This document shows, in pieces, positions 7,266-15,447 of a stretch of 22,066 bases of DNA (position 1 is its first letter; each line of letters begins with the position of its first letter). Under the pieces are notes generated by a model that saw only the letters and a list, made by a program, of their open reading frames with translations, did no database searches and was not told where the DNA came from. Source of the stretch: Nitrospinota bacterium (GTDB lineage Bacteria > Nitrospinota > Nitrospinia > UBA9942 > JAHJSF01); the NCBI GenBank assembly GCA_018830405.1, contig JAHJSF010000174.1, forward strand, positions 1 to 22,066. The letters are read 5' to 3'. Both the position numbers and the translations under genes were made by a program.

Positions 7266-9383
7266 ATGAAAATAAACAGCCAAACCATTTTGAAGTTTAT
7301 GGGAGAGGTGGCCGGCCGGCCCCTATCGATGAAGGATCTTATAAAAGGGCTGAATGTCCCCGCTACCGACCGTCACAAGTTTAGAATTCTGGTTAGAGAA
7401 TTGGTCAGCGATGGGGTCATTGTCAAGCTGAAGGGGGACAAATACGGCCTAGCCGAGAAGATGAACCTCGTGACAGGTCTCTTCATGGCTCATCCTGACG
7501 GTTTCGGATTTGTTCGTACCGACGAGATGAAGGAGGATGTTTTTATCTCCCCAAGATGTATCAAGGGGGCTATGAATGGGGATAAGGTTGTCTGCCGGGT
7601 TGAATCTCAGAACAAGGACGGCCGATATTCAGGACGGATAATCAGGATACTCAATAGGGCCCACCCGACCGTTACCGGGATTTATGAACGGGATTCCGCC
7701 CTCGGTTTTGTTATCCCGGCCGACCGTAAAATCAACTACGATATTTATATCCCCCGCGGACAGACGATGAAGGCCAAGACGGGGGAATCGGTCGTTGTCG
7801 AGATAACCTCATACCCCACCTCAAAGAGAAACCCTGAGGGGAAGATTGTCGAAATTCTCGGGCATCCGGATGACCCCGATGTTGAAATAGAGATGGTCCT
7901 CAGGAAATACAATATTCCCCACCGGTTTTCCGATGGGACTACCATAGAGGCCGAGGCCATTCGAAAAGAAATACCGAAGTCTGAGATCCAAAGAAGGGTG
8001 GATTTTAGGGATAGGACGGTTATCACTATAGACGGAGAGACGGCCAAAGATTTTGATGATGCCGTATCTATAGAGATGGTCGAGAAGGATGTCTATCGGC
8101 TCGGTGTCCATATCGCCGACGTCAGCTACTATGTTAAAGAGAATAGAGATATAGATAGAGATGCCTTTGAGAGGGGGACAAGCATCTATTTTCCTGACAG
8201 GGCCATACCGATGCTCCCCTTCAAACTTTCCGATGATATATGCAGTCTGAGGCCGGATGAAGATCGCCTGACTATGAGCGCCATATTGGATATAGACAGG
8301 TCGGGGAATGTGGTTAAGACAATATTCACCGAGTCGGTTATAAGAAGTGCCGAGCGAATGACCTATACAAACGTGGCCGCCCTGCTTAACGGAAGCACCG
8401 ACCCTCAATTGGTTGAACGGTATAAATCTATCGTTAAACCCCTCAAGCTTATGAGGGAGCTGGCCCAAATACTTGGCAAGAAGAGGACAGAAGAGGGGAG
8501 TATAGATTTTGACCTCCCCGAGTCGGTGATAATTCTTGATAGTAAGGGGAAGCCGGAGGCGATATTGAGGGCCGAGAGGAATGTGGCCCATAAACTAATA
8601 GAAGAGTTTATGCTGGCTGCCAACAGGGCAGTGGCCGAACGCTTTGCTACGATGAATATTCCGGCTATATACAGGGTTCACCAGGAGCCGGGCGAGGATA
8701 GCATTAAGGACTTTGAGGAGTTTGTCGGTAATTTTGGTTATACCCTAAAGAAGGGGAAGTTGACCCCAGCCGATTTCCAAAGGCTCTTGGAGAGAATAAA
8801 GGGGAAACCGGAGGATAAGATGATATCGATGGTAATGCTCAGACATATGAGACAGGCCCGTTACTCTACCGAGAATATCGGCCACTTTGGACTGGCCTTT
8901 GAATATTATACCCATTTTACCTCCCCCATCAGGAGGTATCCCGACCTGATAGTCCACCGCATCCTTAAAAAGACGATAGCCAAAAGAGATGGAGGGGATA
9001 AATCTATACTATTGGTTGATGAACTGCCTAATATAGCCGAGCATGTCTCGGTGGTTGAAAGGCGGGCCGAGCAGGCGGAGAGGGATATTGTTGACCTGAA
9101 GAAGGTGCAGTTTATGAAGGACAAGATAGGTGAGGTCTATAAGGGGATTATCTCCGGAGTGACATCTTTCGGAATCTTTGTTGAACTTCAGGATATATTT
9201 GTGGAGGGGCTTGTCCATATATCGTCGGTAGGTGATGACTACTATATATTTAACGAAAAGCACCACTCCCTGATAGGTGAGCGAACACGCAAGATATATA
9301 AGATAGGGGATGAGGTCGTAGTAAATCTGGTTAATGTCTCCATTGAAAAGAGGCAGATAGATCTTCTTTTGGTTAAGGGCTGA
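7266..9383 (+). CDS. rnr: Ribonuclease R (3'-5' exoribonuclease, RNB family)
   Basis: Processive 3'-5' exonuclease that degrades structured RNA and takes part in rRNA and mRNA quality control. The 705 residues are typical of the shorter RNase R forms. The order is: N-terminal winged helix (about 1-65), two cold-shock OB domains (about 66-230, with HPDGFGFV), the RNB catalytic domain (about 245-580) and a C-terminal S1 domain (about 618-703, starting GEVYKGIISGVTSFGIFVE). The catalytic acidic cluster is DGETAKDFDDAVS at 256-268. HIADVSYYV and HFTSPIRRYPDLIVHR are further RNB signatures. There is no long basic C-terminal tail as in E. coli. Five bases separate its stop from the next gene, so the two are probably co-transcribed although functionally unrelated. 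Confidence 0.97.
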   Translation: MKINSQTILKFMGEVAGRPLSMKDLIKGLNVPATDRHKFRILVRELVSDGVIVKLKGDKYGLAEKMNLVTGLFMAHPDGFGFVRTDEMKEDVFISPRCIKGAMNGDKVVCRVESQNKDGRYSGRIIRILNRAHPTVTGIYERDSALGFVIPADRKINYDIYIPRGQTMKAKTGESVVVEITSYPTSKRNPEGKIVEILGHPDDPDVEIEMVLRKYNIPHRFSDGTTIEAEAIRKEIPKSEIQRRVDFRDRTVITIDGETAKDFDDAVSIEMVEKDVYRLGVHIADVSYYVKENRDIDRDAFERGTSIYFPDRAIPMLPFKLSDDICSLRPDEDRLTMSAILDIDRSGNVVKTIFTESVIRSAERMTYTNVAALLNGSTDPQLVERYKSIVKPLKLMRELAQILGKKRTEEGSIDFDLPESVIILDSKGKPEAILRAERNVAHKLIEEFMLAANRAVAERFATMNIPAIYRVHQEPGEDSIKDFEEFVGNFGYTLKKGKLTPADFQRLLERIKGKPEDKMISMVMLRHMRQARYSTENIGHFGLAFEYYTHFTSPIRRYPDLIVHRILKKTIAKRDGGDKSILLVDELPNIAEHVSVVERRAEQAERDIVDLKKVQFMKDKIGEVYKGIISGVTSFGIFVELQDIFVEGLVHISSVGDDYYIFNEKHHSLIGERTRKIYKIGDEVVVNLVNVSIEKRQIDLLLVKG

Positions 9384-9388
9384 CATAG

Positions 9389-11077
9389 ATGCCAAGTAAT
9401 AAGATTAGGGTTTTATCAGGAGGGAGAGTCCTCGAATTAGAGAGGATTGCTTCTCTTATGGAACATTTCCCGGATATAAAATATAGGGTAAAATATGTTT
9501 GCCTAGACAATGATAGGGGCAATCTTGCCCCCTCCGCGGAAGAAAAATTTACCAAATTGAAAGAACCCCTGTTGAATAAACAGGCTGATATATTTATATC
9601 CCCCGCCAAAGATGTCCCATATCCCTTACCGATAGGTTTAGATGTAATCGCTTTCTTTAATGATTCCGAAAAGAGCAGTTCTCCGGCGAGAAAAATTAAA
9701 GGGTTCGCCAGAATTTTTGCCGACCCAATGGAGGAGTCTCTGGTTCTGGTTTCAAGGTGGGACAGGGCTGACCTGAAGGTGCTTTTCAGCGGAATAGATA
9801 TCCGTAGCGGTTATGGGAAGGTCTACCTGATTGGGGCCGGAGCCGGACGACAGGAACTCCTAACCATAGAGGCCGACAAGATTTTAAAAAGGGCAGATAT
9901 AATCTACTACGATAATTTGCTTGATAAGAGAATGCTCGATAATTATCAATGCAGAAAAAAATATGTGGGGAAAAGAAAAGGGAAACACTCCATTGCTCAA
10001 GAGCAGATCAACGAAATGCTCTACAAGGAGGTGTTAAAAGGCTCTATTGTTGTCCACCTGAAGGGGGGAGACCCCTTTATATTCGGAAGGGTGGGGGAAG
10101 AGATTAAATACTTACAGGAAAGACTGGTCGCGGTTGAGGTTATTCCGGGGGCGAGTTCCGCTTCTGTGGCCGCCAGCTCAACCAATATCCCCCTAACCAT
10201 GAGGGGGGTCAGCAACAAACTTAAGTTCCTGTCAGGACATAGTTTGACCAGGGATGAGGAGACGAAGGTTTACTTTATGGGGGCCACTAAATTAAAAGAT
10301 ATAAAAGAGGGACTAATTAAGAGTAATCATTTAGAAACACCTGTTGCCTTGGTGGAGAATGCGGGGGAGGCGAATGAAAGGGTAATTATAACCAATCTTG
10401 ACGGATTGGATAAGGCTAAAGTTAATTCTCCGGCCATTATTATAATAGGCAAGGTTGTCGGTCAATTTCAGAGGCAAAAGAGGTTTTTATTTACCGGCCT
10501 GGACCCCGGCAATGTAAGGGTGCAGGGGAGAATAGTTCATTATCCACTAATAAAAACCGAGCCGGTTGATTTTAAGGTTAGTTATATTAATAGTTATGGG
10601 GGGATAATATTTACAAGTAAAATGGGGGTTAAATCCTTCTGCAGTCGTTATCGGGTAGGTACGGAGCAGAAGATTGTGGCCATAGGGCCTCACACCAAAA
10701 GAGAATTGGAGGAACTTGGGTATAAGGTTGATTATATCCCCGAAGTCTCAGATTCGGACGAGCTGGCCAGGTTGATAAAGGGATTAAAGATAAAAAACTT
10801 CTTATATCCATCCTCGGATATTTCTGACAATAAGTTGCATGCCCTTAAAAATGTTACGAGGGTCATTACCTATAGAACAGAGGCTATCCGACAGCCCAAA
10901 TTAAACTTACAGGATTATGATGGGGTGATATTCTCTTCCCCCTCGACCGTAGATTCCTTCTTCAAGATTTACAATCGCCTATCTAAGCACCTCGTTATCT
11001 ATGTCTACGGAAAAACCACAGCCGAAAAATTAAAAGGGAAGGGGTATGAAAAGACTGTTCAAAATATTAAGGTATAA
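9389..11077 (+). CDS. cobA-hemD: Fused truncated HemC-like domain / CobA uroporphyrinogen-III methyltransferase / HemD uroporphyrinogen-III synthase
   Basis: 562 residues that supply the first steps from hydroxymethylbilane to siroheme. Residues about 365-562 fit HemD (ring closure to uroporphyrinogen III), with GGIIFTSKMGVKSF and VIFSSPSTVDSFF. Residues about 143-357 are CobA/SUMT, with GKVYLIGAGAGRQELLT, the SAM-site LKGGDPFIFGR and VIPGASSASVAASS. CobA methylates uroporphyrinogen III to precorrin-2. Residues about 5-100 resemble the first domain of porphobilinogen deaminase: IRVLSGGRVLELERI ... FTKLKEPLLNKQADIFI ... AKDVPYPLPIGLDVIAFF, with the K-D pair at 74-75 where HemC has its catalytic Asp. 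The later HemC domains and the cofactor Cys are missing, so this part cannot be a complete deaminase. Its stop faces that of precorrin-2 dehydrogenase 15 bases away. Confidence 0.88.
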   Translation: MPSNKIRVLSGGRVLELERIASLMEHFPDIKYRVKYVCLDNDRGNLAPSAEEKFTKLKEPLLNKQADIFISPAKDVPYPLPIGLDVIAFFNDSEKSSSPARKIKGFARIFADPMEESLVLVSRWDRADLKVLFSGIDIRSGYGKVYLIGAGAGRQELLTIEADKILKRADIIYYDNLLDKRMLDNYQCRKKYVGKRKGKHSIAQEQINEMLYKEVLKGSIVVHLKGGDPFIFGRVGEEIKYLQERLVAVEVIPGASSASVAASSTNIPLTMRGVSNKLKFLSGHSLTRDEETKVYFMGATKLKDIKEGLIKSNHLETPVALVENAGEANERVIITNLDGLDKAKVNSPAIIIIGKVVGQFQRQKRFLFTGLDPGNVRVQGRIVHYPLIKTEPVDFKVSYINSYGGIIFTSKMGVKSFCSRYRVGTEQKIVAIGPHTKRELEELGYKVDYIPEVSDSDELARLIKGLKIKNFLYPSSDISDNKLHALKNVTRVITYRTEAIRQPKLNLQDYDGVIFSSPSTVDSFFKIYNRLSKHLVIYVYGKTTAEKLKGKGYEKTVQNIKV

Positions 11078-11104
11078 GAGAGGACTAATCCCTTACTCTT
11101 TTTT
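11076..11104 (+). terminator. Possible weak terminator between convergent genes
   Basis: AAGAG-A-GGA-CTAA-TCC-CTTA-CTCTT followed by TTTT can form an interrupted stem with a T-run for the rightward transcript. It overlaps the last codons of the leftward gene. The internal asymmetry makes it weak. Confidence 0.3.
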
Positions 11105-11530
11105 AAATATCTCCTTTATCCTGTCCCTCCATCTGATCGCCTTGAGGGTGTTTTTGCCGTTTGAACTTACCGCGACCACCATTTCCTTATCTGTATAGAG
11201 AGCCGGTGATATAAAATCACAAAGCCTTCTATTGTCTACCACGTTCACCAGCAGGCCGAGCTTGTTGGCCTCCCTCTTTATTTGTTGGTTCAGTTCTTTG
11301 TTGTCGGTGCATACATATACAAGAAAATGGCCATCTAAGAATGAGGAATTGTAGTCTTTCTCATAATATTCGCCAACCATACCTTTTATTTCCGTGTCTA
11401 TTATCGTTCCGACTACGGTAATGTTCTCGGTAAATTGTTTCAATGTCTTCACCTTGCGCAGGGCAACATCTCCCCCCCCCACCACCAATATCTTTTTATT
11501 TTTTAGGTTGAGAAGGATGGGCAAATACAT
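11093..11530 (-). CDS. Precorrin-2 dehydrogenase (possible sirohydrochlorin ferrochelatase), siroheme synthesis
   Basis: 145 residues, homologous in pattern to the N-terminal part of CysG and to Met8/SirC. After MYLPILLNLKNKKILVVGGGDVALRKVKTL, the Rossmann NAD-binding loop is GGGDVALRK. Later come the YVCTDNKELN segment and NVVDNRRLCDFISPALY, the conserved region holding the catalytic Asp. It oxidises precorrin-2 to sirohydrochlorin; in Met8 and CysG the same domain also inserts iron, but at 145 residues the helical dimerisation domain is short, so iron insertion is uncertain. It is the last gene of the sulfur run, 11 bases after cysN, and fits a role in feeding siroheme to the sulfite reductase upstream. 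It is SirC/CysG-N-like, so I leave the symbol blank. Confidence 0.88.
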   Translation of the reverse strand: MYLPILLNLKNKKILVVGGGDVALRKVKTLKQFTENITVVGTIIDTEIKGMVGEYYEKDYNSSFLDGHFLVYVCTDNKELNQQIKREANKLGLLVNVVDNRRLCDFISPALYTDKEMVVAVSSNGKNTLKAIRWRDRIKEIFKKE

Positions 11531-11541
11531 GGGTAACCTTG

Positions 11542-13338
11542 TCAGATATAATATTCCAGAATTATCGATTTTTCCTTTAAGAGTTGATAGACCTTATCTG
11601 TGGCTCCATCTATATCTTCATCTTTGTCTAAAATTAGATTAATGCTGGATTGGCTCAAATTATTTTCTCCAACGTTTATGACCAGAATCTCATTCGGTTC
11701 GTTCAGCATTTTCAGAATTTGCAGGTCATATTCATCGGCATTATCAATGGTTGTTATAAATATTTGTCCTGAATCGGTCATTATGCGGGCCAATTCTCCC
11801 AGCCTTCTGATATGTTCGTCATAGGCGCTATCCTTGTCCAATATGTCTGCCTCTAGGCCAAGTCTAACGTTGCTTGTTCCCAGATAATAGGCCTTGAACT
11901 TTTCTTTAAATAGTTTTTGTTCAAGGGCCTTGGCAATCTTCCTTTTTCCGACATGATTTGCCCCGGTGAAAACTATGAATTTTGACTTGTGGTTATAGGC
12001 AACCGTTCTGTCTTCCTGCGATATCGAGCCCTTCTCCCAAATATCCTCTCTCTTTTCGACATGTTTCTCCAGGCTGCCAAATCCTTCCGCCAGATCCTCC
12101 AGAATAATCCCCCCACCGGCTATCTCATAATTATCTATAATTACAAACCGGCTTGTCCTCTCCGATTTCCCGACCAGGTCAAAGGCAATCGGTTTGACTG
12201 TTTCAAAAACCGCTTCCGCCACATCGTGCCGATCTATCTGCCCTTTGCTTTTATCGGATGTAAGATCGGTTGCGTCTATAACATTTATTATTTCCGCCAG
12301 TCTTAAAGATGCCTTGGCGGTGGTTAGTTTTAATTTATAATTTTTATTTTTTATCATCGGGGCCTTCCCGACCCAGAATATGTTGGCCTTGAATCTATTG
12401 CTGACACAAGGGGGAGGGTCTTTTTCCCCTGTCATAATTTCCCCCGGCTTTACATATATCTGAGTAGTCAGGGTAAAACCGGTGGCAGCACCGGCGGAGG
12501 CCGTTGTCTTCTGATCTGTATTAAAAGATTCGATTGATTTTATCCCTGTCTTCTTTTTAGACGGCCAGAAGACAACATCGTCACCCACCTTGATTGTTCC
12601 CGTCTCAATAGTTCCGGCCACTATTCGCCGGTCATCGTTTCCTCCGGTAAACTTGTAGATATCCTGGACCGGAATTCTTAGGGGGAGTTTTTCAAGGGTC
12701 GGTGTTTTTGCAAATTGATCGACCTGCTCCAATGTTGTAACGCCCGAATACCAAGGCATCTTTTCTGAATCGGCCACAATGTTATCCCCCTCTTTGGCGC
12801 TTATGGGGATAAAACTAATAGGTTTTACATTAATGTTGGCCAGAAATTCCGAATATTCAGATTTGATCTTCTCAAAGACATCTTTATCGTAATCAACCAA
12901 ATCCATTTTGTTGACCAAGACGGCAACCTGTTTAATCCCTATCATGGAAATAAGGTAACCATGTCTTTTGGAGTTTTCCTGAATCCCCTCGGCGGCATCT
13001 ATAACCAGCAGAGCGGCCTCGGCGTGGGCCGCTCCCGTTATCATATTCTTCAGAAACTCGATATGCCCTGGGGCATCGAGGACGATATAGTCCCGCTTTT
13101 TTGTCTTAAAGAAAGAGCGCGCTATGTCTATGGTAATCCCTTGGGCTTGTTCATCCTTCAGGGCGTCAAGGAGGAAGGCATACTCAAAGGGCTTGGCATT
13201 TTTTAGGCACATTTGCCTTACCTGTTCCAGTTTCCCCTCGGGGAGGGAACCGGTATCGGCCAAAAGCCTCCCCATGACGGTGCTTTTGCCGTGATCCACA
13301 TGCCCAACGATAACTATCCTAAATTGCTCTCTGGCCAT
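11542..13338 (-). CDS. cysN: Sulfate adenylyltransferase subunit 1 (CysN GTPase) with degenerate C-terminal APS-kinase-like domain
   Basis: GTPase subunit that drives ATP sulfurylase (sulfate + ATP -> APS), 598 residues. Residues 1-410 are EF-Tu-like: P-loop GHVDHGKST at 12-20, switch region GITIDIA, DAPGH, NKMD, then beta-barrel domains. Residues about 450-598 align with APS kinase (CysC), but its key positions are altered. The P-loop is GANHVGKR (459-466), with Arg where Ser/Thr should bind Mg-ATP. The usual D-G-D-N-V-R segment reads G-T-S-N-V-R (487-492), losing the acidic residues. The kinase half is therefore probably inactive. This suits the neighbouring APS-type CysH, which needs no PAPS. 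The start codon overlaps the cysD stop (TAATG), indicating translational coupling. Confidence 0.94.
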   Translation of the reverse strand: MAREQFRIVIVGHVDHGKSTVMGRLLADTGSLPEGKLEQVRQMCLKNAKPFEYAFLLDALKDEQAQGITIDIARSFFKTKKRDYIVLDAPGHIEFLKNMITGAAHAEAALLVIDAAEGIQENSKRHGYLISMIGIKQVAVLVNKMDLVDYDKDVFEKIKSEYSEFLANINVKPISFIPISAKEGDNIVADSEKMPWYSGVTTLEQVDQFAKTPTLEKLPLRIPVQDIYKFTGGNDDRRIVAGTIETGTIKVGDDVVFWPSKKKTGIKSIESFNTDQKTTASAGAATGFTLTTQIYVKPGEIMTGEKDPPPCVSNRFKANIFWVGKAPMIKNKNYKLKLTTAKASLRLAEIINVIDATDLTSDKSKGQIDRHDVAEAVFETVKPIAFDLVGKSERTSRFVIIDNYEIAGGGIILEDLAEGFGSLEKHVEKREDIWEKGSISQEDRTVAYNHKSKFIVFTGANHVGKRKIAKALEQKLFKEKFKAYYLGTSNVRLGLEADILDKDSAYDEHIRRLGELARIMTDSGQIFITTIDNADEYDLQILKMLNEPNEILVINVGENNLSQSSINLILDKDEDIDGATDKVYQLLKEKSIILEYYI

Positions 13339-14219
13339 TACATATACCCCTCTCTCCGCAACGTTTCAAGTCCCCCTCCATCCTCCTTATCCTGTGCCCG
13401 GCCGGCGCGCTCGGCGATATTGGCAAACTTGCCGCTCCTTAACTCTTCTATAATCTCTTTAACCGTCGTTGCCTCAGATTCTACGGGGTTGGTGCACGGA
13501 TAGCAGCCGAGAGAGCGGTAACGTTTTCCCTCCCCCCGATCGAAATAGAGGGGAACTATCGGAATTTTTTCCCGTTCTATATACTCCCAGATATTTAATT
13601 CTGTCCAGTCAAGGAGCGGATGTACCCGCACGTGCGTTCCCGGGGCGAAATCTGTTTTATACTGATCCCAGAATTCAGGGGGCTGATCCCCCACATCCCA
13701 CTCATTCTCCTTGTCGCGTGGGGAGAAATAACGTTCCTTAGAGCGGCTCCCCTCCTCATCGGCCCTCACCCCCACTATTACGCCGGTGTAGGGTTCCCTG
13801 TTATTATCCAGATGATATCTTTTTTCCTTATGGTCCATCCTGTAGCGGGGCCATTCACCGGATAGGGTATGTTTTAGGGCCTCACTCTTTAGATTGCGGC
13901 AGCAGGATATCCTGTCGACATTCCCATCCGGAAATGTTTGTTTGTTCCTGATTGCCTCACTGTTTTCTCCATAGATCATATTGAGTCCCCAATCAAGGGC
14001 CAACCGATCCCTGTATTGAATCATCTCAGGTATCTTGTAGTGGGTGTCTATATGAACCAGAGGAATGGGGACGTGGCCGAAAAAGGCCTTTCTGGCCAGC
14101 CATAGTAAGACGGTGCTGTCTTTGCCAACAGACCAGAGCATGCAGAGGCTTTTGAATTCACGATATGCCTCCCTCAATATATAAACGCTTTTTGCTTCAA
14201 GTATATCCAGATGATCCAT
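13338..14219 (-). CDS. cysD: Sulfate adenylyltransferase subunit 2
   Basis: Catalytic subunit of ATP sulfurylase; partners with CysN to form APS. The 293 residues match the usual length of about 300. The PP-loop of the PAPS-reductase/ATP-pyrophosphatase superfamily is [10 protein letters not shown] at about 30-39. Also visible are [27 protein letters not shown], the [11 protein letters not shown] segment and [13 protein letters not shown] near the C-terminus. It lies 21 bases after cysH, overlaps cysN by one base, and is part of the 12-gene run. Confidence 0.97.
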   Translation of the reverse strand: MDHLDILEAKSVYILREAYREFKSLCMLWSVGKDSTVLLWLARKAFFGHVPIPLVHIDTHYKIPEMIQYRDRLALDWGLNMIYGENSEAIRNKQTFPDGNVDRISCCRNLKSEALKHTLSGEWPRYRMDHKEKRYHLDNNREPYTGVIVGVRADEEGSRSKERYFSPRDKENEWDVGDQPPEFWDQYKTDFAPGTHVRVHPLLDWTELNIWEYIEREKIPIVPLYFDRGEGKRYRSLGCYPCTNPVESEATTVKEIIEELRSGKFANIAERAGRAQDKEDGGGLETLRREGYM

Positions 14220-14240
14220 TTATGAGACCCTTATGCTATT

Positions 14241-14972
14241 TTATTTGGAAGATGTTTCCTGCTTATCTATATGCAGACCGCATTCTTTATGCTCCGAACT
14301 TTCCCACCACCATCGGCCGGAACGGATGTCGTCTCCGGGGGAAACCCCCCTGGTACAGCAGGCACATCCGATGCTTGGATAGCCCTTGTCATGCAGGCTA
14401 TTGTAGGGGAGATTATTTTCCCTGATATAATCCCAGACATCTTTTTCACCCCATTCGGCCAGAGGATTTACCTTGACCAGATTAAATTTATTGTCCCATT
14501 CAATCTTTTCTAACCTGTTCCTTGTCGCGGCCTGTTCTCTCCGCAGTCCGCAAAACCATCCCTGCAACGAGGACAACTTTCTTTGCAGCGGTTCTACCTT
14601 CCTGACGCGGCAGCAAAGCATTCTATTCTCAACCGACTCATAAAATAGGTTTACCCCGTATTTATTAATCATATTCTCGACATCTCTTCTCTCAGGGAAT
14701 AATATTTCCAATCTCCTGCTATAATGCCGGCTGTTTTTTTCGATAAGGTCATATGTTTCTTGAGGAAGTCTGCCGGTATCCAGAGTGAAAATATTCATAT
14801 CCGGGGTAATCTTCATAATCATATCCGTCAATACCTGGTCTTCCGCTCCCAGGCTTGAGGCCAAGGCGACATTCTCCACGCCGAGCAGGTCTATGGCCCA
14901 AGATATGACCTCTTGCGGAGTTTTGGCAGATAGAATGGTCTGGTATTCCTTTATTTGTTCTTTGCTTAACAT
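14241..14972 (-). CDS. cysH: Assimilatory APS reductase (Fe-S type CysH)
   Basis: Reduces adenylyl sulfate to sulfite plus AMP. The 243 residues include the PP-loop-like SSLGAEDQVLTD (about 39-50) and the TGRLPQET segment. The four cysteines that bind a [4Fe-4S] cluster in APS reductases are present: C120-C121 in MLCCRVRKVEPL, and C203 and C206 in SIGCACC. The C-terminal KECGLH carries the catalytic Cys (C231), and SGRWWWE is also conserved. PAPS-specific reductases lack the CC...CxxC cluster ligands, so this is the APS-using form, requiring an electron donor such as thioredoxin. It sits between DUF2061 (8 bases) and cysD (21 bases). Confidence 0.95.
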   Translation of the reverse strand: MLSKEQIKEYQTILSAKTPQEVISWAIDLLGVENVALASSLGAEDQVLTDMIMKITPDMNIFTLDTGRLPQETYDLIEKNSRHYSRRLEILFPERRDVENMINKYGVNLFYESVENRMLCCRVRKVEPLQRKLSSLQGWFCGLRREQAATRNRLEKIEWDNKFNLVKVNPLAEWGEKDVWDYIRENNLPYNSLHDKGYPSIGCACCTRGVSPGDDIRSGRWWWESSEHKECGLHIDKQETSSK

Positions 14973-14980
14973 AATTTTAT

Positions 14981-15211
14981 CTAAATATTGTATTCAGGTG
15001 GTTTGGCCTTCTCCCGCCCAAAGGATATCTTGTTCCAGGCGCGCTCATGCAGAAAGTAGATGATAAACTTTGAAAAAAATTCAAATCCCCCTATCGATAA
15101 GGCTATCCTAACCTCATTAGTTACAAGCCAAGAAATCATGACTGTAGCCATTGTCCCTGCTATCCTCCAAGATAGGGCTTTGACTATACTTCTTTTAGCA
15201 TGTTCGACCAT
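14981..15211 (-). CDS. DUF2061 small membrane protein
   Basis: 76 residues with two probable membrane helices: about 13-32 (SWRIAGTMATVMISWLVT) and about 36-55 (IALSIGGFEFFSKFIIYFLHERAW). The pattern KALSWRIAGT ... FLHERAWNKI is the DUF2061 signature. From family knowledge, such proteins are often found beside sulfate-activation genes and have no established biochemical role. The gene is 2 bases after tusA and 8 bases before cysH, clearly within the sulfur run, so a role in assimilation at the membrane is possible. Its product would lie in the inner membrane. Confidence 0.85.
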   Translation of the reverse strand: MVEHAKRSIVKALSWRIAGTMATVMISWLVTNEVRIALSIGGFEFFSKFIIYFLHERAWNKISFGREKAKPPEYNI

Positions 15212-15213
15212 TG

Positions 15214-15447
15214 TTATCCCTTTTTAATAATTACCTTGAAGGTTTCCCCAAGGTTTTCTACGTTAATTACCTGATGCCCCTCATCCTTTAAGCTGCGGGG
15301 GACATTCAAAATTGCCTCCCCCTCATCGAGCAATACCTCTAACAACTCTCCCTGTTGAAGTTCTGCCAAGGCAGCCTTGGTCTTAACAAAGTTCATAGGG
15401 CAGCTTATGTTATGCAGATTTATCGATTTTTTTATATCAAGGCCCAT
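15214..15447 (-). CDS. TusA/SirA-family sulfur carrier
   Basis: 77 residues with the two-layer alpha/beta TusA pattern. The signature near the N-terminus is LHNISCPMNFVKTKAALAEL, with the putative persulfide Cys at residue 16 followed by Pro. Classic TusA has CPxP; here the fourth position is Asn (CPMN), as in a subfamily near sulfite-reduction genes (my recollection, not checked). Its first codons overlap the end of the JAMM-sulfite reductase gene by 11 bases, so translation is likely coupled. In context it may pass sulfur from the reductase to the activated carrier protein. This step is inference, since bisulfide alone is reported to serve in the Wolinella pathway. Confidence 0.88.
   Translation of the reverse strand: MGLDIKKSINLHNISCPMNFVKTKAALAELQQGELLEVLLDEGEAILNVPRSLKDEGHQVINVENLGETFKVIIKKG

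Noticed and set aside
7163-7384. 73-residue ORF overlapping the rnr start in another frame
   Set aside because: It overlaps the RNase R winged-helix coding sequence, which has clear homology.
7821-8591. 256-residue antisense ORF within rnr
   Set aside because: A shadow of the RNB domain coding sequence; no start signals or protein features.
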